NCBI GenBank assembly: GCA_016650125.1
Contig: JAENWT010000017.1
Location: 1 to 57,788 of the forward strand
Source of the DNA: Thermoleophilia bacterium
GTDB lineage: Bacteria; Actinomycetota; Thermoleophilia; Solirubrobacterales; 70-9
DNA length: 57,788 bases
Direction: 5' to 3'
Each line of letters begins with the position of its first letter. The stretch's first letter is position 1. Shown piece by piece: positions 24,937 through 34,333 of the stretch. The notes under the pieces were generated by a model that searched no databases, was not told where the DNA came from, and was given only the letters and a program-made list of their open reading frames with translations. The translations under genes were made by a program, and so were the position numbers.

Positions 24937-25858
24937 GCCCACCGATCAGATGGACACCGGCTCCGAGACGACGCGTTCCGGCTTCGTCGGGCTGGCCGGA
25001 CGCCCCAACGTCGGCAAGTCGACCCTGGTCAACGAGATCGTCGGCTCCAAGGTGGCGATCGCGACCGTGCGGCCGCAGACCACCCGGCGGGCGATCCGCG
25101 GCGTGGCGACCGACCAGGAGGCCGGCACCCAGCTCGTGATGATCGACCTGCCCGGAGTCCAGCGCCCGCGCGACGAGCTGACCGAGCGCATGCAGCGCCG
25201 CGTCGAGCGCGAGCTCGCCGACGCCGACGTCGCCCTGCTGGTGATCAACGGAGAGGAGGGCGTGGGGGCAGGGGATCGGTTCATCGCCGACACCCTTCTT
25301 GCCGCCAATCCTGGAATCACCGTGGTCTGCGCCGTGAACAAGGCCGACCGCCTGGGACGGAACGTCATCCCGGTGCTCGCCGCCGCGGCCGAGCTCAAGG
25401 GTGTCAGTGACGTCTTCCCGATCAGCGCCCTCAAGGGTGACGGCGTAAAGGAGTTGGCCACCCACCTGGCAGGCCTGATGCCGCTCAGCCCGTACCTCTA
25501 CCCGCCGGAAGACAGCACCGACCAGCCCGAGGACCAGCACCTGGCTGAGCTGATCCGTGGCGAAGTCCTGATCCGGACCCGCGACGAGGTCCCGCATTCA
25601 GTCGAGGTCAAAGTCCGGAAGATCAGCGAGCGCGAAGACGGCCTGGTCACGGTCGAGGCCGAGATCTGGGTCGAGTCGGATTCCCAGAAGGGCATCCTGA
25701 TCGGCAAGAACGGCTTCAAGATCAGCGAGATCGGCCGCGGCGCCCGCCGCGACATCGAAGCCGAGCTCGGACACCAGGTCCACCTCGACCTTCAGGTCAA
25801 GGTGCGAAAGAAGTGGCGCCGGGACGTGGACATGCTTGATCGCCTGGGGATCGACTGA
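24929..25858 (+). CDS. era: GTPase Era
   Basis: The 309-residue protein has G1 GRPNVGKS at 24-31, G2 in RPQTTRRAIRGV, G3 DLPG and G4 NKAD, followed by a KH domain with WVESDSQKGILIGKNGFKI and RDIEAELGHQVHLDLQVKV. Era binds the 3' end of 16S rRNA and chaperones 30S assembly. The DLPG motif replaces the commoner DTPG. The first 17 residues are an acidic extension. It completes the yqeY-phoH-ybeY-era block. Confidence 0.97.
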   Translation: MAEPTDQMDTGSETTRSGFVGLAGRPNVGKSTLVNEIVGSKVAIATVRPQTTRRAIRGVATDQEAGTQLVMIDLPGVQRPRDELTERMQRRVERELADADVALLVINGEEGVGAGDRFIADTLLAANPGITVVCAVNKADRLGRNVIPVLAAAAELKGVSDVFPISALKGDGVKELATHLAGLMPLSPYLYPPEDSTDQPEDQHLAELIRGEVLIRTRDEVPHSVEVKVRKISEREDGLVTVEAEIWVESDSQKGILIGKNGFKISEIGRGARRDIEAELGHQVHLDLQVKVRKKWRRDVDMLDRLGID

Positions 25859-25934
25859 TCAGATGTCGCCGCTGAACGGGTGAGAACTCTCTACCCGCCA
25901 CCAACCTGACTTCTCGGCGGATCCGGTCACGCCG

Positions 25935-25940
25935 TAGGAT
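25935..25940 (+). promoter_or_regulatory. -10 box TAGGAT before the lipoprotein-hisIE-trp unit
   Basis: TAGGAT ends 6 nt before the lipoprotein ATG at 25947. As every following gene to trpC is overlapping or nearly so, this box may drive the whole hisIE-trpEGDC operon. Confidence 0.45.
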
Positions 25941-25946
25941 TCAGAC

Positions 25947-26387
25947 ATGAAATTGAAGCTCGCACTCGCAGCGGTCCTGGCCGCCACATTTGTGGTCGCC
26001 ACTGGCTGCGGTAGCGACGACACTTCTTCGGCGGACACGCAGCAGGACACCGATGACATCACCGCACTGGTGGCCGACATCAACCAGGTAACCCAGGACA
26101 AGGATGCGCAGGGTTTCTGCGCACTGATGCAGCCGACCGGGGTCACCGAGGTGTTCAACACCCAGTCGCAGTGCGTGCGAGAGACGACGAAAATCCTCGA
26201 CCAGGACCGAACGAAGGAACCGGAGCTGAAGATCGAAGACATCGCGATCGACGGCGATGACGCCACGGTCACTCTGGTCAACAACGCCGGTGGTGCACCG
26301 ATCGACCTGGTCAAGGAGGGCGGCAAATGGTACGTGCCGCTCACCAGCGAAGACTCGGCTGCCAGAACTGGTGCTCCGAATGAGTAA
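25947..26387 (+). CDS. Small secreted lipoprotein of unknown function
   Basis: The 146-residue protein has a lipoprotein signal peptide ending VATGC, with the lipidated Cys at residue 21. An acidic linker rich in Asp, Ser and Thr follows. The mature domain has two Cys (in GFCALM and SQCVRE) and ends with IDLVKEGGKWYVPL, a pattern seen in small lumazine-binding/SnoaL-like secreted domains, so an NTF2-like fold is possible but unproven. It overlaps hisIE by 8 bp, so an extracytoplasmic protein heads an amino-acid biosynthesis operon. Confidence 0.8.
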   Translation: MKLKLALAAVLAATFVVATGCGSDDTSSADTQQDTDDITALVADINQVTQDKDAQGFCALMQPTGVTEVFNTQSQCVRETTKILDQDRTKEPELKIEDIAIDGDDATVTLVNNAGGAPIDLVKEGGKWYVPLTSEDSAARTGAPNE

Positions 26388-27006
26388 CCCCTCGCGGGTC
26401 GAGGTCAAATTCGACCCGAACGGCCTCGTCCCCTGCGTCGTCCAGGACGCCGATTCGGGCGAGGTACTGACCGTCGCGTATATGAACGAGGAGTCACTGG
26501 GCTTGACCGAGCAGACCGGTGAAGTCACTTTCTTCAGCCGTTCACGTCAAACGCTCTGGAAGAAAGGCGAGACCTCCGGAAACATCCTCAAGCTCCGCCA
26601 GCTCCGGGTCGACTGTGACGGCGACGCCCTGCTCGCCCTGGTCGAGCCGGCCGGTCCCGCTTGCCACACCGGCGAACGCAGCTGCTTCTTCCGCGAACTC
26701 GGCACCGGCGAGGCGCCGGAGCCGGTCAACGAAGAGGCCCTGGCCGTACTCGGTCGCACCCTCGCCGCGCGCGCCGCCGAGCGGCCCGAAGGCAGCTACA
26801 CGATCGAACTGCTTGAGAACCCGGATCTCGCCGGGGAAAAGGTGATGGAAGAAGCCGAAGAGGTGACCCGGGCCGTGCGCGAAGAGAGTGACGAGAGGGT
26901 CGTGAACGAAGCGGCCGACGTGCTCTACCACCTGACCGTGCTGCTCAAGTCGAGGGACATCGGGCTCGAGTCGGTCATGGAGGTCCTGAATGGCCGCCGC
27001 TCCTGA
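26380..27006 (+). CDS. hisIE: Bifunctional phosphoribosyl-AMP cyclohydrolase / phosphoribosyl-ATP diphosphatase
   Basis: The 208-residue fusion starts at ATG 26380; the frame is open farther upstream inside the lipoprotein gene but not conserved. The HisI domain has AYMNEESLGLTEQTGEVTFFSRSR, the metal ligands in VDCDGDALL, and CHTGERSCFF. The HisE domain follows with ENPDLAGEKVMEEAEEV and VNEAADVLYHLTVLL. It catalyses steps 2 and 3 of histidine synthesis. It is linked here to trp genes, not to the other his genes, which share the precursor PRPP. Its stop overlaps trpE by 17 bp. Confidence 0.95.
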   Translation: MSNPSRVEVKFDPNGLVPCVVQDADSGEVLTVAYMNEESLGLTEQTGEVTFFSRSRQTLWKKGETSGNILKLRQLRVDCDGDALLALVEPAGPACHTGERSCFFRELGTGEAPEPVNEEALAVLGRTLAARAAERPEGSYTIELLENPDLAGEKVMEEAEEVTRAVREESDERVVNEAADVLYHLTVLLKSRDIGLESVMEVLNGRRS

Positions 27007-28516
27007 TCTGATCTCCCGCCTCGAGCCGACGCTGGACGAGGCGCGGGCGCTGGTGCCCGAATCGAACGTCGTGCCGGTCCGGCTCAGCGTGACCGATGAC
27101 GTAGAGACCCCGGTCTCGGCCCTGCTGAAATTACGCGCGGACGGTCGGCCCTGCTTCCTGCTCGAGTCGGCCGAACGTGGCCAGGTCGGGCGTTACTCGT
27201 TCCTCGGCACCCGGCCGCGCTCGATCCTTCGCTGGAGCGACGGCTTCCTGACCGAGTACCCGGGCGATGCGGTCTCCGCTGACTCTGCGCGACTCAGTCA
27301 CGTCGACGCGCCCGATCCCTACCGTGCGGTCGCCCACCACCTCGAGCAGTACCGCGTGGCTGAAGTGCCCGGCTTGCCGCCGTTCGCCGGCGGTGCCGTC
27401 GGCCTGTTTGGATACGACCTGGTGCGAACGGTCGAACCGCTCGGCCCGCCGAACCCCGACCCGCTGGGGCTGCCCGACCTGGCCCTGATGATCACCGACG
27501 TCCTGCTCGTCTTCGACCACCTCCACAACGAGTTGACGATCATGGCCTGCGCCTTTGCCGATGACGGAGGCATTGACGCCGCCTACGAAGATGCCGCCGC
27601 CAAGATCGCCGCTGTGCGCGAGCAATTGCGTGGCCCGGTTCCGGTGGCCGCGGACGCCGCCGCGGTCGAGGCACCAAGGTTCGTGTCCAACGTCAGCCGC
27701 GAGAGGTTCGAGGCGACGGTGGCCCGGATCGTCGAGTACATCTACGCCGGCGACGCCTTCCAGGTGGTGCCCTCGCAGCGCTTCTCGGCCGAAGCGAAGG
27801 CCGAGGCGTTCTCGATCTACCGCGGCCTGCGTGCAGTCAACCCTTCGCCTTACATGTACTTCCTCGAGTTCGGCGACTTCCAGATCGCCGGCGCCTCGCC
27901 CGAGCCGCTGCTCAAGGTGAACGGCGACGTGGTCGAAATCCGGCCGATCGCCGGCACGTCGCCCCGCGGCGGCACCGAGGAGGAGGACCGGCGTCTCGCC
28001 GAAGAGCTGATCTCCGACCCGAAGGAACGCGCCGAGCACGTGATGCTGGTCGACCTGGCGCGCAACGACATCGGACGCGAGGCCGTTTACGGCTCGGTCA
28101 AGGTCGAGGAGCTGATGGTCGTCGAGACCTATTCCCACGTGATGCACATCGTCAGCCGGGTCACCGGCAAGCTGCGTCCGGGAGTCGGCGCGCTCGACGT
28201 ACTTCGCTCGGCGTTGCCGGCGGGCACGCTCTCCGGCGCGCCCAAGGTCCGCGCGATGCAGATCATCGACGAGATGGAGACGGTCAAGCGCTGCTCCTAC
28301 GGCGGCGCGATCGGCTACCTGTCCTGGGGCGGAGACCTCGACACGGCGATCCACATCCGCACCGCCCTGATCAAGGACGGGCAGGTCCACATCCAGGCCG
28401 GCGGCGGCACGGTGGCAGACGCGGTGCCCGCCTACGAATACGACGAGTCGGTCAACAAGGCCAAGGCGATGTTCCGCGCTGTGGAGCTGGCCTGTGAGCA
28501 TCCGGACTGGGCCTGA
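26990..28516 (+). CDS. trpE: Anthranilate synthase component I
   Basis: The 508-residue protein has the N-terminal feedback-binding region with LLESAERGQVGRYSFLG, matching the LLES tryptophan-binding motif. The chorismate-binding domain has IRPIAGTSPRGGTEEED, DLARNDIGR and AGTLSGAPKVRAMQIIDE. It converts chorismate and ammonia (from TrpG) to anthranilate. It starts within hisIE and trpG follows after 4 bp. No leader peptide or trp attenuator is possible at this junction because the genes overlap. Confidence 0.97.
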   Translation: MAAAPDLISRLEPTLDEARALVPESNVVPVRLSVTDDVETPVSALLKLRADGRPCFLLESAERGQVGRYSFLGTRPRSILRWSDGFLTEYPGDAVSADSARLSHVDAPDPYRAVAHHLEQYRVAEVPGLPPFAGGAVGLFGYDLVRTVEPLGPPNPDPLGLPDLALMITDVLLVFDHLHNELTIMACAFADDGGIDAAYEDAAAKIAAVREQLRGPVPVAADAAAVEAPRFVSNVSRERFEATVARIVEYIYAGDAFQVVPSQRFSAEAKAEAFSIYRGLRAVNPSPYMYFLEFGDFQIAGASPEPLLKVNGDVVEIRPIAGTSPRGGTEEEDRRLAEELISDPKERAEHVMLVDLARNDIGREAVYGSVKVEELMVVETYSHVMHIVSRVTGKLRPGVGALDVLRSALPAGTLSGAPKVRAMQIIDEMETVKRCSYGGAIGYLSWGGDLDTAIHIRTALIKDGQVHIQAGGGTVADAVPAYEYDESVNKAKAMFRAVELACEHPDWA

Positions 28517-28520
28517 AGCC

Positions 28521-29114
28521 ATGAAAGTCCTCGTGATCGACAACTACGACTCGTTTACCTACAACCTCGTCCAGTACCTGGGTGAGTTCGGCATGGACGT
28601 GGATGTCGTGCGCAACGACAAAAAGTCGGTGGACGAGCTGACTGAAGTCGGTTACGAGCGGGTGGTGGTGTCGCCGGGACCCTGCACCCCGAATGACGCC
28701 GGCATCTCGCTCGAAGCGATCCCGGCGTTCGCCGAGGCCGGCGTGCCCGTGCTCGGGGTCTGCCTCGGGCACCAGTCGCTGGTCCAGGCCTATGGGGGCA
28801 CCGTGATCCAGAGCGAACCGATCCACGGGAAGATCGCCGAGATCGAGCACGACGGCAAGACGATCTTCGAAGGACTGCCGTTACCACTCACAGTCGGCCG
28901 TTACCACTCGCTGATCGCCGGCCCCGACATCCCCGACGAGCTCGAGGTCAGCTCGACTTTCGAAGGGATCGTCATGGGGGTGCGTCACCGCGAGTACCCG
29001 GCAGAAGGCGTGCAGTTTCACCCGGAATCGGTCCTCACACCTCGCGGCAAGTCCATGATTGCGAAGTTCATCGGTGTCGAATTCGAAGACGCGGAGGCAG
29101 ATTTTGCCGAATGA
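28521..29114 (+). CDS. trpG: Anthranilate synthase component II (glutamine amidotransferase)
   Basis: The 197-residue class I amidotransferase starts MKVLVIDNYDSFTYNLVQYLGE. The nucleophile is C81 in GVCLGHQ, with His167 and Glu169 in QFHPES completing the triad. It releases ammonia from glutamine for TrpE; PabA-type dual use with folate synthesis is also possible. ATG 28521 fits the family start better than the in-frame upstream GTG 28494, which lies inside trpE. The 3' end overlaps trpD. Confidence 0.96.
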   Translation: MKVLVIDNYDSFTYNLVQYLGEFGMDVDVVRNDKKSVDELTEVGYERVVVSPGPCTPNDAGISLEAIPAFAEAGVPVLGVCLGHQSLVQAYGGTVIQSEPIHGKIAEIEHDGKTIFEGLPLPLTVGRYHSLIAGPDIPDELEVSSTFEGIVMGVRHREYPAEGVQFHPESVLTPRGKSMIAKFIGVEFEDAEADFAE

Positions 29115-30126
29115 AATCCTGACCCGGGCGATCGACGCGGTCGCTTCGGGCAACCACCTGACCACCGACCACGCCGCGGCCGTGCTCTCCGAGATCATGG
29201 AAGGGCGTGCTTCGGAGGTCCAGACCGGCGCTTTCCTGATCGCCCTGCGGACCAAGGGCGAAACCGTGCCGGAACTGGTCGGCCTGGCCCGGACCATGCG
29301 CGAATTGGCGACGCCGGTCGATGCGAAGCGCGGCGACCTCGTCGACACCGCCGGTACCGGCGGCGGCCCTTCGACCTTCAACGTTTCGACCACGGCCGCG
29401 ATCGTCGCCGCCGGCGCGGGTTGTGCGGTCGCCAAGCACGGCAACCGCTCGAACACGAGCAAGTCCGGCTCGGCCGACCTGCTCGAGGCGCTCGGCGTGA
29501 ACATCGAGCTCACTCCCGAACAGGTGGGTGCCTCGATCGACGAGGTCGGTTTCGGCTTCATGTTCGCGCCGCGGCACCATTCCGCGATGGCCCACGTGGT
29601 CCCGGTCCGCAAGGAGCTCGCGGTACGAACGATCTTCAACTTCCTCGGCCCGCTGACCAACCCGGCCGGCGCTTCGCGGCAGGTCATCGGCGTCGCCGAC
29701 CGGCAGTACCAGGAGACCATCGCGGAAGCGCTGGTCGGACTGGATACGGTCGCGGCGCTGGTCGTGGCCGGCGACGACGGGCTCGACGAGATTTCGATCT
29801 CGGGGCCGACCCGGATGATCGAAGTGGTCGACGGTGGCACCCGGGAAGTCATCATCGACCCCACCGAGCACGGGCTCGAGACAGCGGAGATTCAGGCAGT
29901 GGCAGGCGGCACCCCGGAGGAGAACGCCGACGCGACCCGGGCCGTGCTCGAAGGCGAACGCTCGCCGCGCCGTGACCTCGTCCTGCTGAACGCAGCCGCC
30001 GCGATTTACGTCGGTGGCCAGGCCGATGACTTCGGAGCGGGCCTGGAAGCGGCCCGGGAAGCCATTGATTCCGGAGCGGCCGCAGGTGTTCTTTCACGCC
30101 TCGTCAGCTTCACGACTGATCAGTAG
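29104..30126 (+). CDS. trpD: Anthranilate phosphoribosyltransferase
   Basis: Starting at TTG 29104 gives 340 residues, the normal TrpD length; the upstream in-frame TTG 29059 is less likely. Motifs are VDTAGTGGGPSTFNVSTTAA for PRPP, KHGNRSNTSKSGSADLLEALG for anthranilate and metal, and FLGPLTNPAG. It transfers phosphoribose from PRPP to anthranilate. It overlaps trpG by 11 bp. The 3' end is 13 bp from trpC. Confidence 0.96.
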   Translation: MPNEILTRAIDAVASGNHLTTDHAAAVLSEIMEGRASEVQTGAFLIALRTKGETVPELVGLARTMRELATPVDAKRGDLVDTAGTGGGPSTFNVSTTAAIVAAGAGCAVAKHGNRSNTSKSGSADLLEALGVNIELTPEQVGASIDEVGFGFMFAPRHHSAMAHVVPVRKELAVRTIFNFLGPLTNPAGASRQVIGVADRQYQETIAEALVGLDTVAALVVAGDDGLDEISISGPTRMIEVVDGGTREVIIDPTEHGLETAEIQAVAGGTPEENADATRAVLEGERSPRRDLVLLNAAAAIYVGGQADDFGAGLEAAREAIDSGAAAGVLSRLVSFTTDQ

Positions 30127-30139
30127 GCTTCCTAAAAGA

Positions 30140-30946
30140 GTGGGAATACTCGAGCAATTGATTTCGGCCGCGGGCCAGGGTGTCGACGAACGTCGCCGCC
30201 AGGTGCCGCTGGAAGAACTGGAAAAGGGTCTCGACAACAGAGACCGCGACCGCCCCTTCCGCGAAGCGCTCACCCGCCCGGGAATGTCGTTGATCTGCGA
30301 GTTCAAGCGGCGCTCGCCGAGTGCCGGTGACATCGCTCCCGGCACCGATCTCGCAACCCAGGTTCAGGCCTACGAGCAGGGCGGCGCGGCTGCTCTCTCG
30401 GTCCTGACCGACCAGACCCACTTTGGCGGAGACCTCGCCGACCTCGCCCAAGCCCGGGCCAGTTGTGGCCTGCCGATCCTCCGCAAGGACTTCATCGTCG
30501 ACCGTTACCAGCTGGTCGAAGCGGCGACCGGCGGTGCCGACGCGGTGCTGCTGATCGTGGCCGTGCTCGACGACAAGCGCCTGCGCGACTTCCAGGCCGA
30601 GGCATGGGACCTCGACCTCGACTGTGTGGTCGAAGTCCACAATGAAGAAGAGCTCGAACACGCCCTCAAGGTCGACGCCGAGGTGATCGGCATCAACAAC
30701 CGGAACCTCGACACCGGTGTGGTCGACGTCGCCACCACTTACGAACTGATCACCGACGTGCCGGCCGGCAAGACGGTGGTGTCCGAGAGCGGAATCTCCC
30801 GTCGCGACGAGCTCGTGGAGCTCGAGCGGGTCGGCGTCGATGCGGCCCTGATCGGCGAAAGCCTGATGCTTTCCGACGACCCGACCGCCAAGGTTTCCGA
30901 GCTGGCCGGAACCGACGACGCGACCAGCGAGCATTTCCTGCCCTGA
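30140..30946 (+). CDS. trpC: Indole-3-glycerol phosphate synthase
   Basis: The 268-residue TIM-barrel protein starts at GTG 30140 (VGILEQLISAAGQGVDER). Catalytic landmarks are CEFKRRSPSAGDI, the lysine in ILRKDFIVDRYQL, VVEVHNEEELEHAL, INNRNLDTGVVD and VSESGISRRDEL. It closes and decarboxylates the ribulose ring to indole-glycerol phosphate. The start is preceded by AAAAGA. It is the last gene of the hisIE-trpEGDC block; a palindromic region and an HtrA protease gene follow. Confidence 0.95.
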   Translation: MGILEQLISAAGQGVDERRRQVPLEELEKGLDNRDRDRPFREALTRPGMSLICEFKRRSPSAGDIAPGTDLATQVQAYEQGGAAALSVLTDQTHFGGDLADLAQARASCGLPILRKDFIVDRYQLVEAATGGADAVLLIVAVLDDKRLRDFQAEAWDLDLDCVVEVHNEEELEHALKVDAEVIGINNRNLDTGVVDVATTYELITDVPAGKTVVSESGISRRDELVELERVGVDAALIGESLMLSDDPTAKVSELAGTDDATSEHFLP

Positions 30947-30975
30947 TCCACCGGAGCGGGTATCGCTCAACGCCT

Positions 30976-30993
30976 TTAGGAAAGGTTTCCTAA
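30976..30993. promoter_or_regulatory. 18-bp palindrome TTAGGAAAGGTTTCCTAA
   Basis: Perfect 8-bp arms flank GG at the centre. It lies 42 bp upstream of the htrA start and 30 bp after the trpC stop. The ends TTAGG...CCTAA match the ends of the IdeR/DtxR iron-box consensus, but the core differs and it is one base shorter. It could be an operator for htrA or a weak hairpin after trpC. Confidence 0.45.
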
Positions 30994-31013
30994 CGGCTTA
31001 GGCGGGGCGAAAG

Positions 31014-31034
31014 AGCGGCGTATTAGATGCCGCT
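31014..31034. promoter_or_regulatory. Dyad AGCGGC-N9-GCCGCT flanking the htrA -10 box
   Basis: Arms 31014-31019 and 31029-31034 flank TTAGAT (31023-31028), whose last T is 6 nt before the ATG at 31035. The second arm abuts the start codon. A protein bound here would block both polymerase and initiation. Confidence 0.45.
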
Positions 31035-32294
31035 ATGAATAGTCGCCCAGGAGGTTCCAAGTCTTTTCGTAACACCCTCTTCGCCGCCCTTCTGGGCGGT
31101 CTCGTGGTTGCCGTCCTCGGGTTCGGTGCCGTTTCGGCCGGTCTGATTGGCAAGAACGAAACCACCACGCAGACGGTTGCGTCGACCACCCCCGTGTCCA
31201 ACGACACTGAGGATCCCGGACTGGTCAACAGGATTTATGAGGAAGACAGCAAAGGCGTCGGCTTCATCACCGCGTCCGGAGTCAGGGCCGAGGCCTCGCC
31301 GTTCGATCCCCTCGGGCAGGGTGGAGGTACCGGCACCGCCACCGGGTCGGGCTTCCTGATCGACAAGGAAGGCCACATGGTCACCAACAACCACGTCGTC
31401 GAAGGGTCCCAGGACATCACCGTGACCCTCGGTGACTCGGATGCCAGCTACGACGCCGAAGTCGTCGGCACCGACCCGTCGACCGATCTCGCACTGCTGA
31501 AGGTAGACGCTCCGGAAGACAGCATGGACCCGCTCGCGATCGGTGACTCGGGTGACGCCAAGGTCGGCGACCCGGTCGTCGCGATCGGCAACCCGTTCGG
31601 CCTCGACCGCACGGTCACCACCGGCATCGTCTCCGCCCTCCAGCGTGAGATCCAGAGCACCACCGACTATTCGATCTCGAACGTGATCCAGACCGACGCC
31701 GCGATCAACCCCGGCAACTCGGGCGGTCCGTTGATCAACACCGACGGTGAAGTGATCGGCGTCAACTCCCAGATCGCCACCGGCGGCAGCGGCAGCACCG
31801 GCGGCAGCGTCGGCATCGGCTTCGCGATTCCCTCCGACACGGTCAAGGACGTCGTCGACCAGCTGAAGGACGGCGGAGAGGTCGAGCACGCCTTTCTCGG
31901 CGTGAGCGGCGCCACCCTCAGCCCGGACATCGCGGACGCGCTCAACCTCGACATCGAGTCCGGCGTGCTGATCCAGGAAGCGACCAAGGACGGGCCGGCG
32001 GCCAAGGCCGGCATCGAGGGTGGGGACACGCCCGTCACGATCGAAGGCACCAAGGTCCTGACCGGCGGCGACGTCATCACGGCAGTTGACGGCGACGAAG
32101 TCACTTCGATGGAAGAAGTGGTCGCGCTGATCAACGAAGCGAAGGTCGGTGACTCAATCACCATCACGGTCGATCGTGACGGCGAGAGCAAGGACTTCGA
32201 CGTGACCCTGGGCGCCCGGCCCGACGATGCGTCGACTTCCTCGGCCGACGATTCGCAGCCGCAACAGCAGCTGCCACCCGGCTTCGGCCAATAG
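31035..32294 (+). CDS. HtrA/DegP-type membrane-anchored serine protease with PDZ domain
   Basis: The 419-residue protein has an N-terminal anchor helix (FRNTLFAALLGGLVVAVLGFGAVSA) and a trypsin-like domain with triad H120 (TNNHVV), D151 (STDLALLKV) and S229 (NPGNSGGPL). A PDZ domain follows (about 295-390, FLGVSGATLSPDIADAL...GGDVITAVDGDEVTSMEEV), then a Gln/Pro tail ending PPGFGQ. Such proteases degrade or refold damaged envelope proteins. It lies between trpC and trpF, splitting the trp genes, and has its own palindrome-rich promoter. It is followed by copy 1 of the double-hairpin element. Confidence 0.95.
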   Translation: MNSRPGGSKSFRNTLFAALLGGLVVAVLGFGAVSAGLIGKNETTTQTVASTTPVSNDTEDPGLVNRIYEEDSKGVGFITASGVRAEASPFDPLGQGGGTGTATGSGFLIDKEGHMVTNNHVVEGSQDITVTLGDSDASYDAEVVGTDPSTDLALLKVDAPEDSMDPLAIGDSGDAKVGDPVVAIGNPFGLDRTVTTGIVSALQREIQSTTDYSISNVIQTDAAINPGNSGGPLINTDGEVIGVNSQIATGGSGSTGGSVGIGFAIPSDTVKDVVDQLKDGGEVEHAFLGVSGATLSPDIADALNLDIESGVLIQEATKDGPAAKAGIEGGDTPVTIEGTKVLTGGDVITAVDGDEVTSMEEVVALINEAKVGDSITITVDRDGESKDFDVTLGARPDDASTSSADDSQPQQQLPPGFGQ

Positions 32295-32304
32295 ACCCAG
32301 ACTC

Positions 32305-32423
32305 CTTTGGCCGCGGTTTCACGTGTCTGGCCCGTGAAACCCCGGCCAGAGCGGTCGCACTTGACCCGCTGACCACCTCTGGCAACGGTTTCATGTGCTG
32401 TGCACGTGAAACCGTTGCCGGAG
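32305..32423. repeat. Double-hairpin element, copy 1 (119 bp)
   Basis: Hairpin A has arms 32305-32322 and 32334-32351 (16 of 18 pair; left arm begins CTTTGGCCGCGGTTTCAC). Hairpin B has arms 32377-32393 and 32407-32423 (16 of 17 pair; left arm CTCTGGCAACGGTTTCA). They are separated by 25 bp and start 72 bp apart. Copy 2 at 54404-54522 has the same 119-bp length, 25-bp gap and 72-bp period but opposite orientation. It lies between htrA and trpF. Confidence 0.75.
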
Positions 32424-32480
32424 TGCTGAGGCGACTGGTTCAAACACGGGGCTGGTTGGGCCCCCGTTTTGCTGTTCCCG

Positions 32481-32486
32481 TACCCT
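32481..32486 (+). promoter_or_regulatory. -10 box TACCCT before trpF
   Basis: TACCCT ends 6 nt before the trpF ATG at 32493, so trpFBA probably has its own leaderless promoter after the double-hairpin element. Confidence 0.45.
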
Positions 32487-32492
32487 TGATTC

Positions 32493-33124
32493 ATGAAGGT
32501 AAAGGTCTGTGGAATAACGAATCTCGAAGACGCCGAAGAAGCCGTGGACCTCGGCGCATGGGCGATCGGGCTGATTCACGACAAGTCCAGCCCGAGGGCG
32601 GTCAAGTTCAGTGACGCGGCCGAGATCGGTCAGGAATTTCATCGCAAGTGTGAAATCGCCGGCGTGTTCGTCAATCCGACGCTCGACCGGGTGGCGGAAG
32701 CGGTCCAGAACGCGAACCTGAGCATCGTCCAGCTGAGCGGTGACGAAGGCGCTTCTTTCTGTTCTGAGGTCGCCCGCCGGACCGGCGCCAGGGTGATCAA
32801 GGCGATCCACGTCGAGCGTGGAGCGGACATCGTCCGGGCCGAGGCCTACCGCACTGATTTTCACCTGTTCGACACCGGCGGCCTCGGTAAAGCCGGCGGC
32901 ACCGGTCAACACTTCGACTGGGACCTTCTGGCCGACCACCATTCCGACGTGCCGTTCATCGTCGCCGGCGGTCTGACCCCGGGGAACGTGACCGAAGCGA
33001 TCCGCATCACCCGGCCGGACGCGGTTGACGTGGCCAGCGGCGTTGAGTCCGAGCCCGGGCTGAAGGACCACTTCAAGCTGGCCAGGTTCTTCGAGGCTGC
33101 CCATTACACGCCGGTGGCCGGCGC

Positions 33125-33128
<4 letters not shown>
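32493..33128 (+). CDS. trpF: Phosphoribosylanthranilate isomerase
   Basis: The 211-residue TIM-barrel protein starts [18 protein letters not shown], with the catalytic Cys in KVCGIT. The catalytic Asp lies in [18 protein letters not shown], and the phosphate site is [11 protein letters not shown]. It isomerises phosphoribosyl-anthranilate to CdRP, the substrate for TrpC. Its stop overlaps the trpB start as ATGA. The family normally has LVDS at the second strand motif; here the same position reads LFDT. Confidence 0.95.

Positions 33129-34325
<1,197 letters not shown>

Positions 34326-34333
<8 letters not shown>

Noticed and set aside
26900-27060. trp leader peptide or attenuator before trpE
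   Set aside because: trpE starts inside hisIE; there is no room for a leader and no Trp-rich short frame.
30976-30993. A definite IdeR box
   Set aside because: Only the outer five bases on each side match and the site is one base short; recorded as similarity only.
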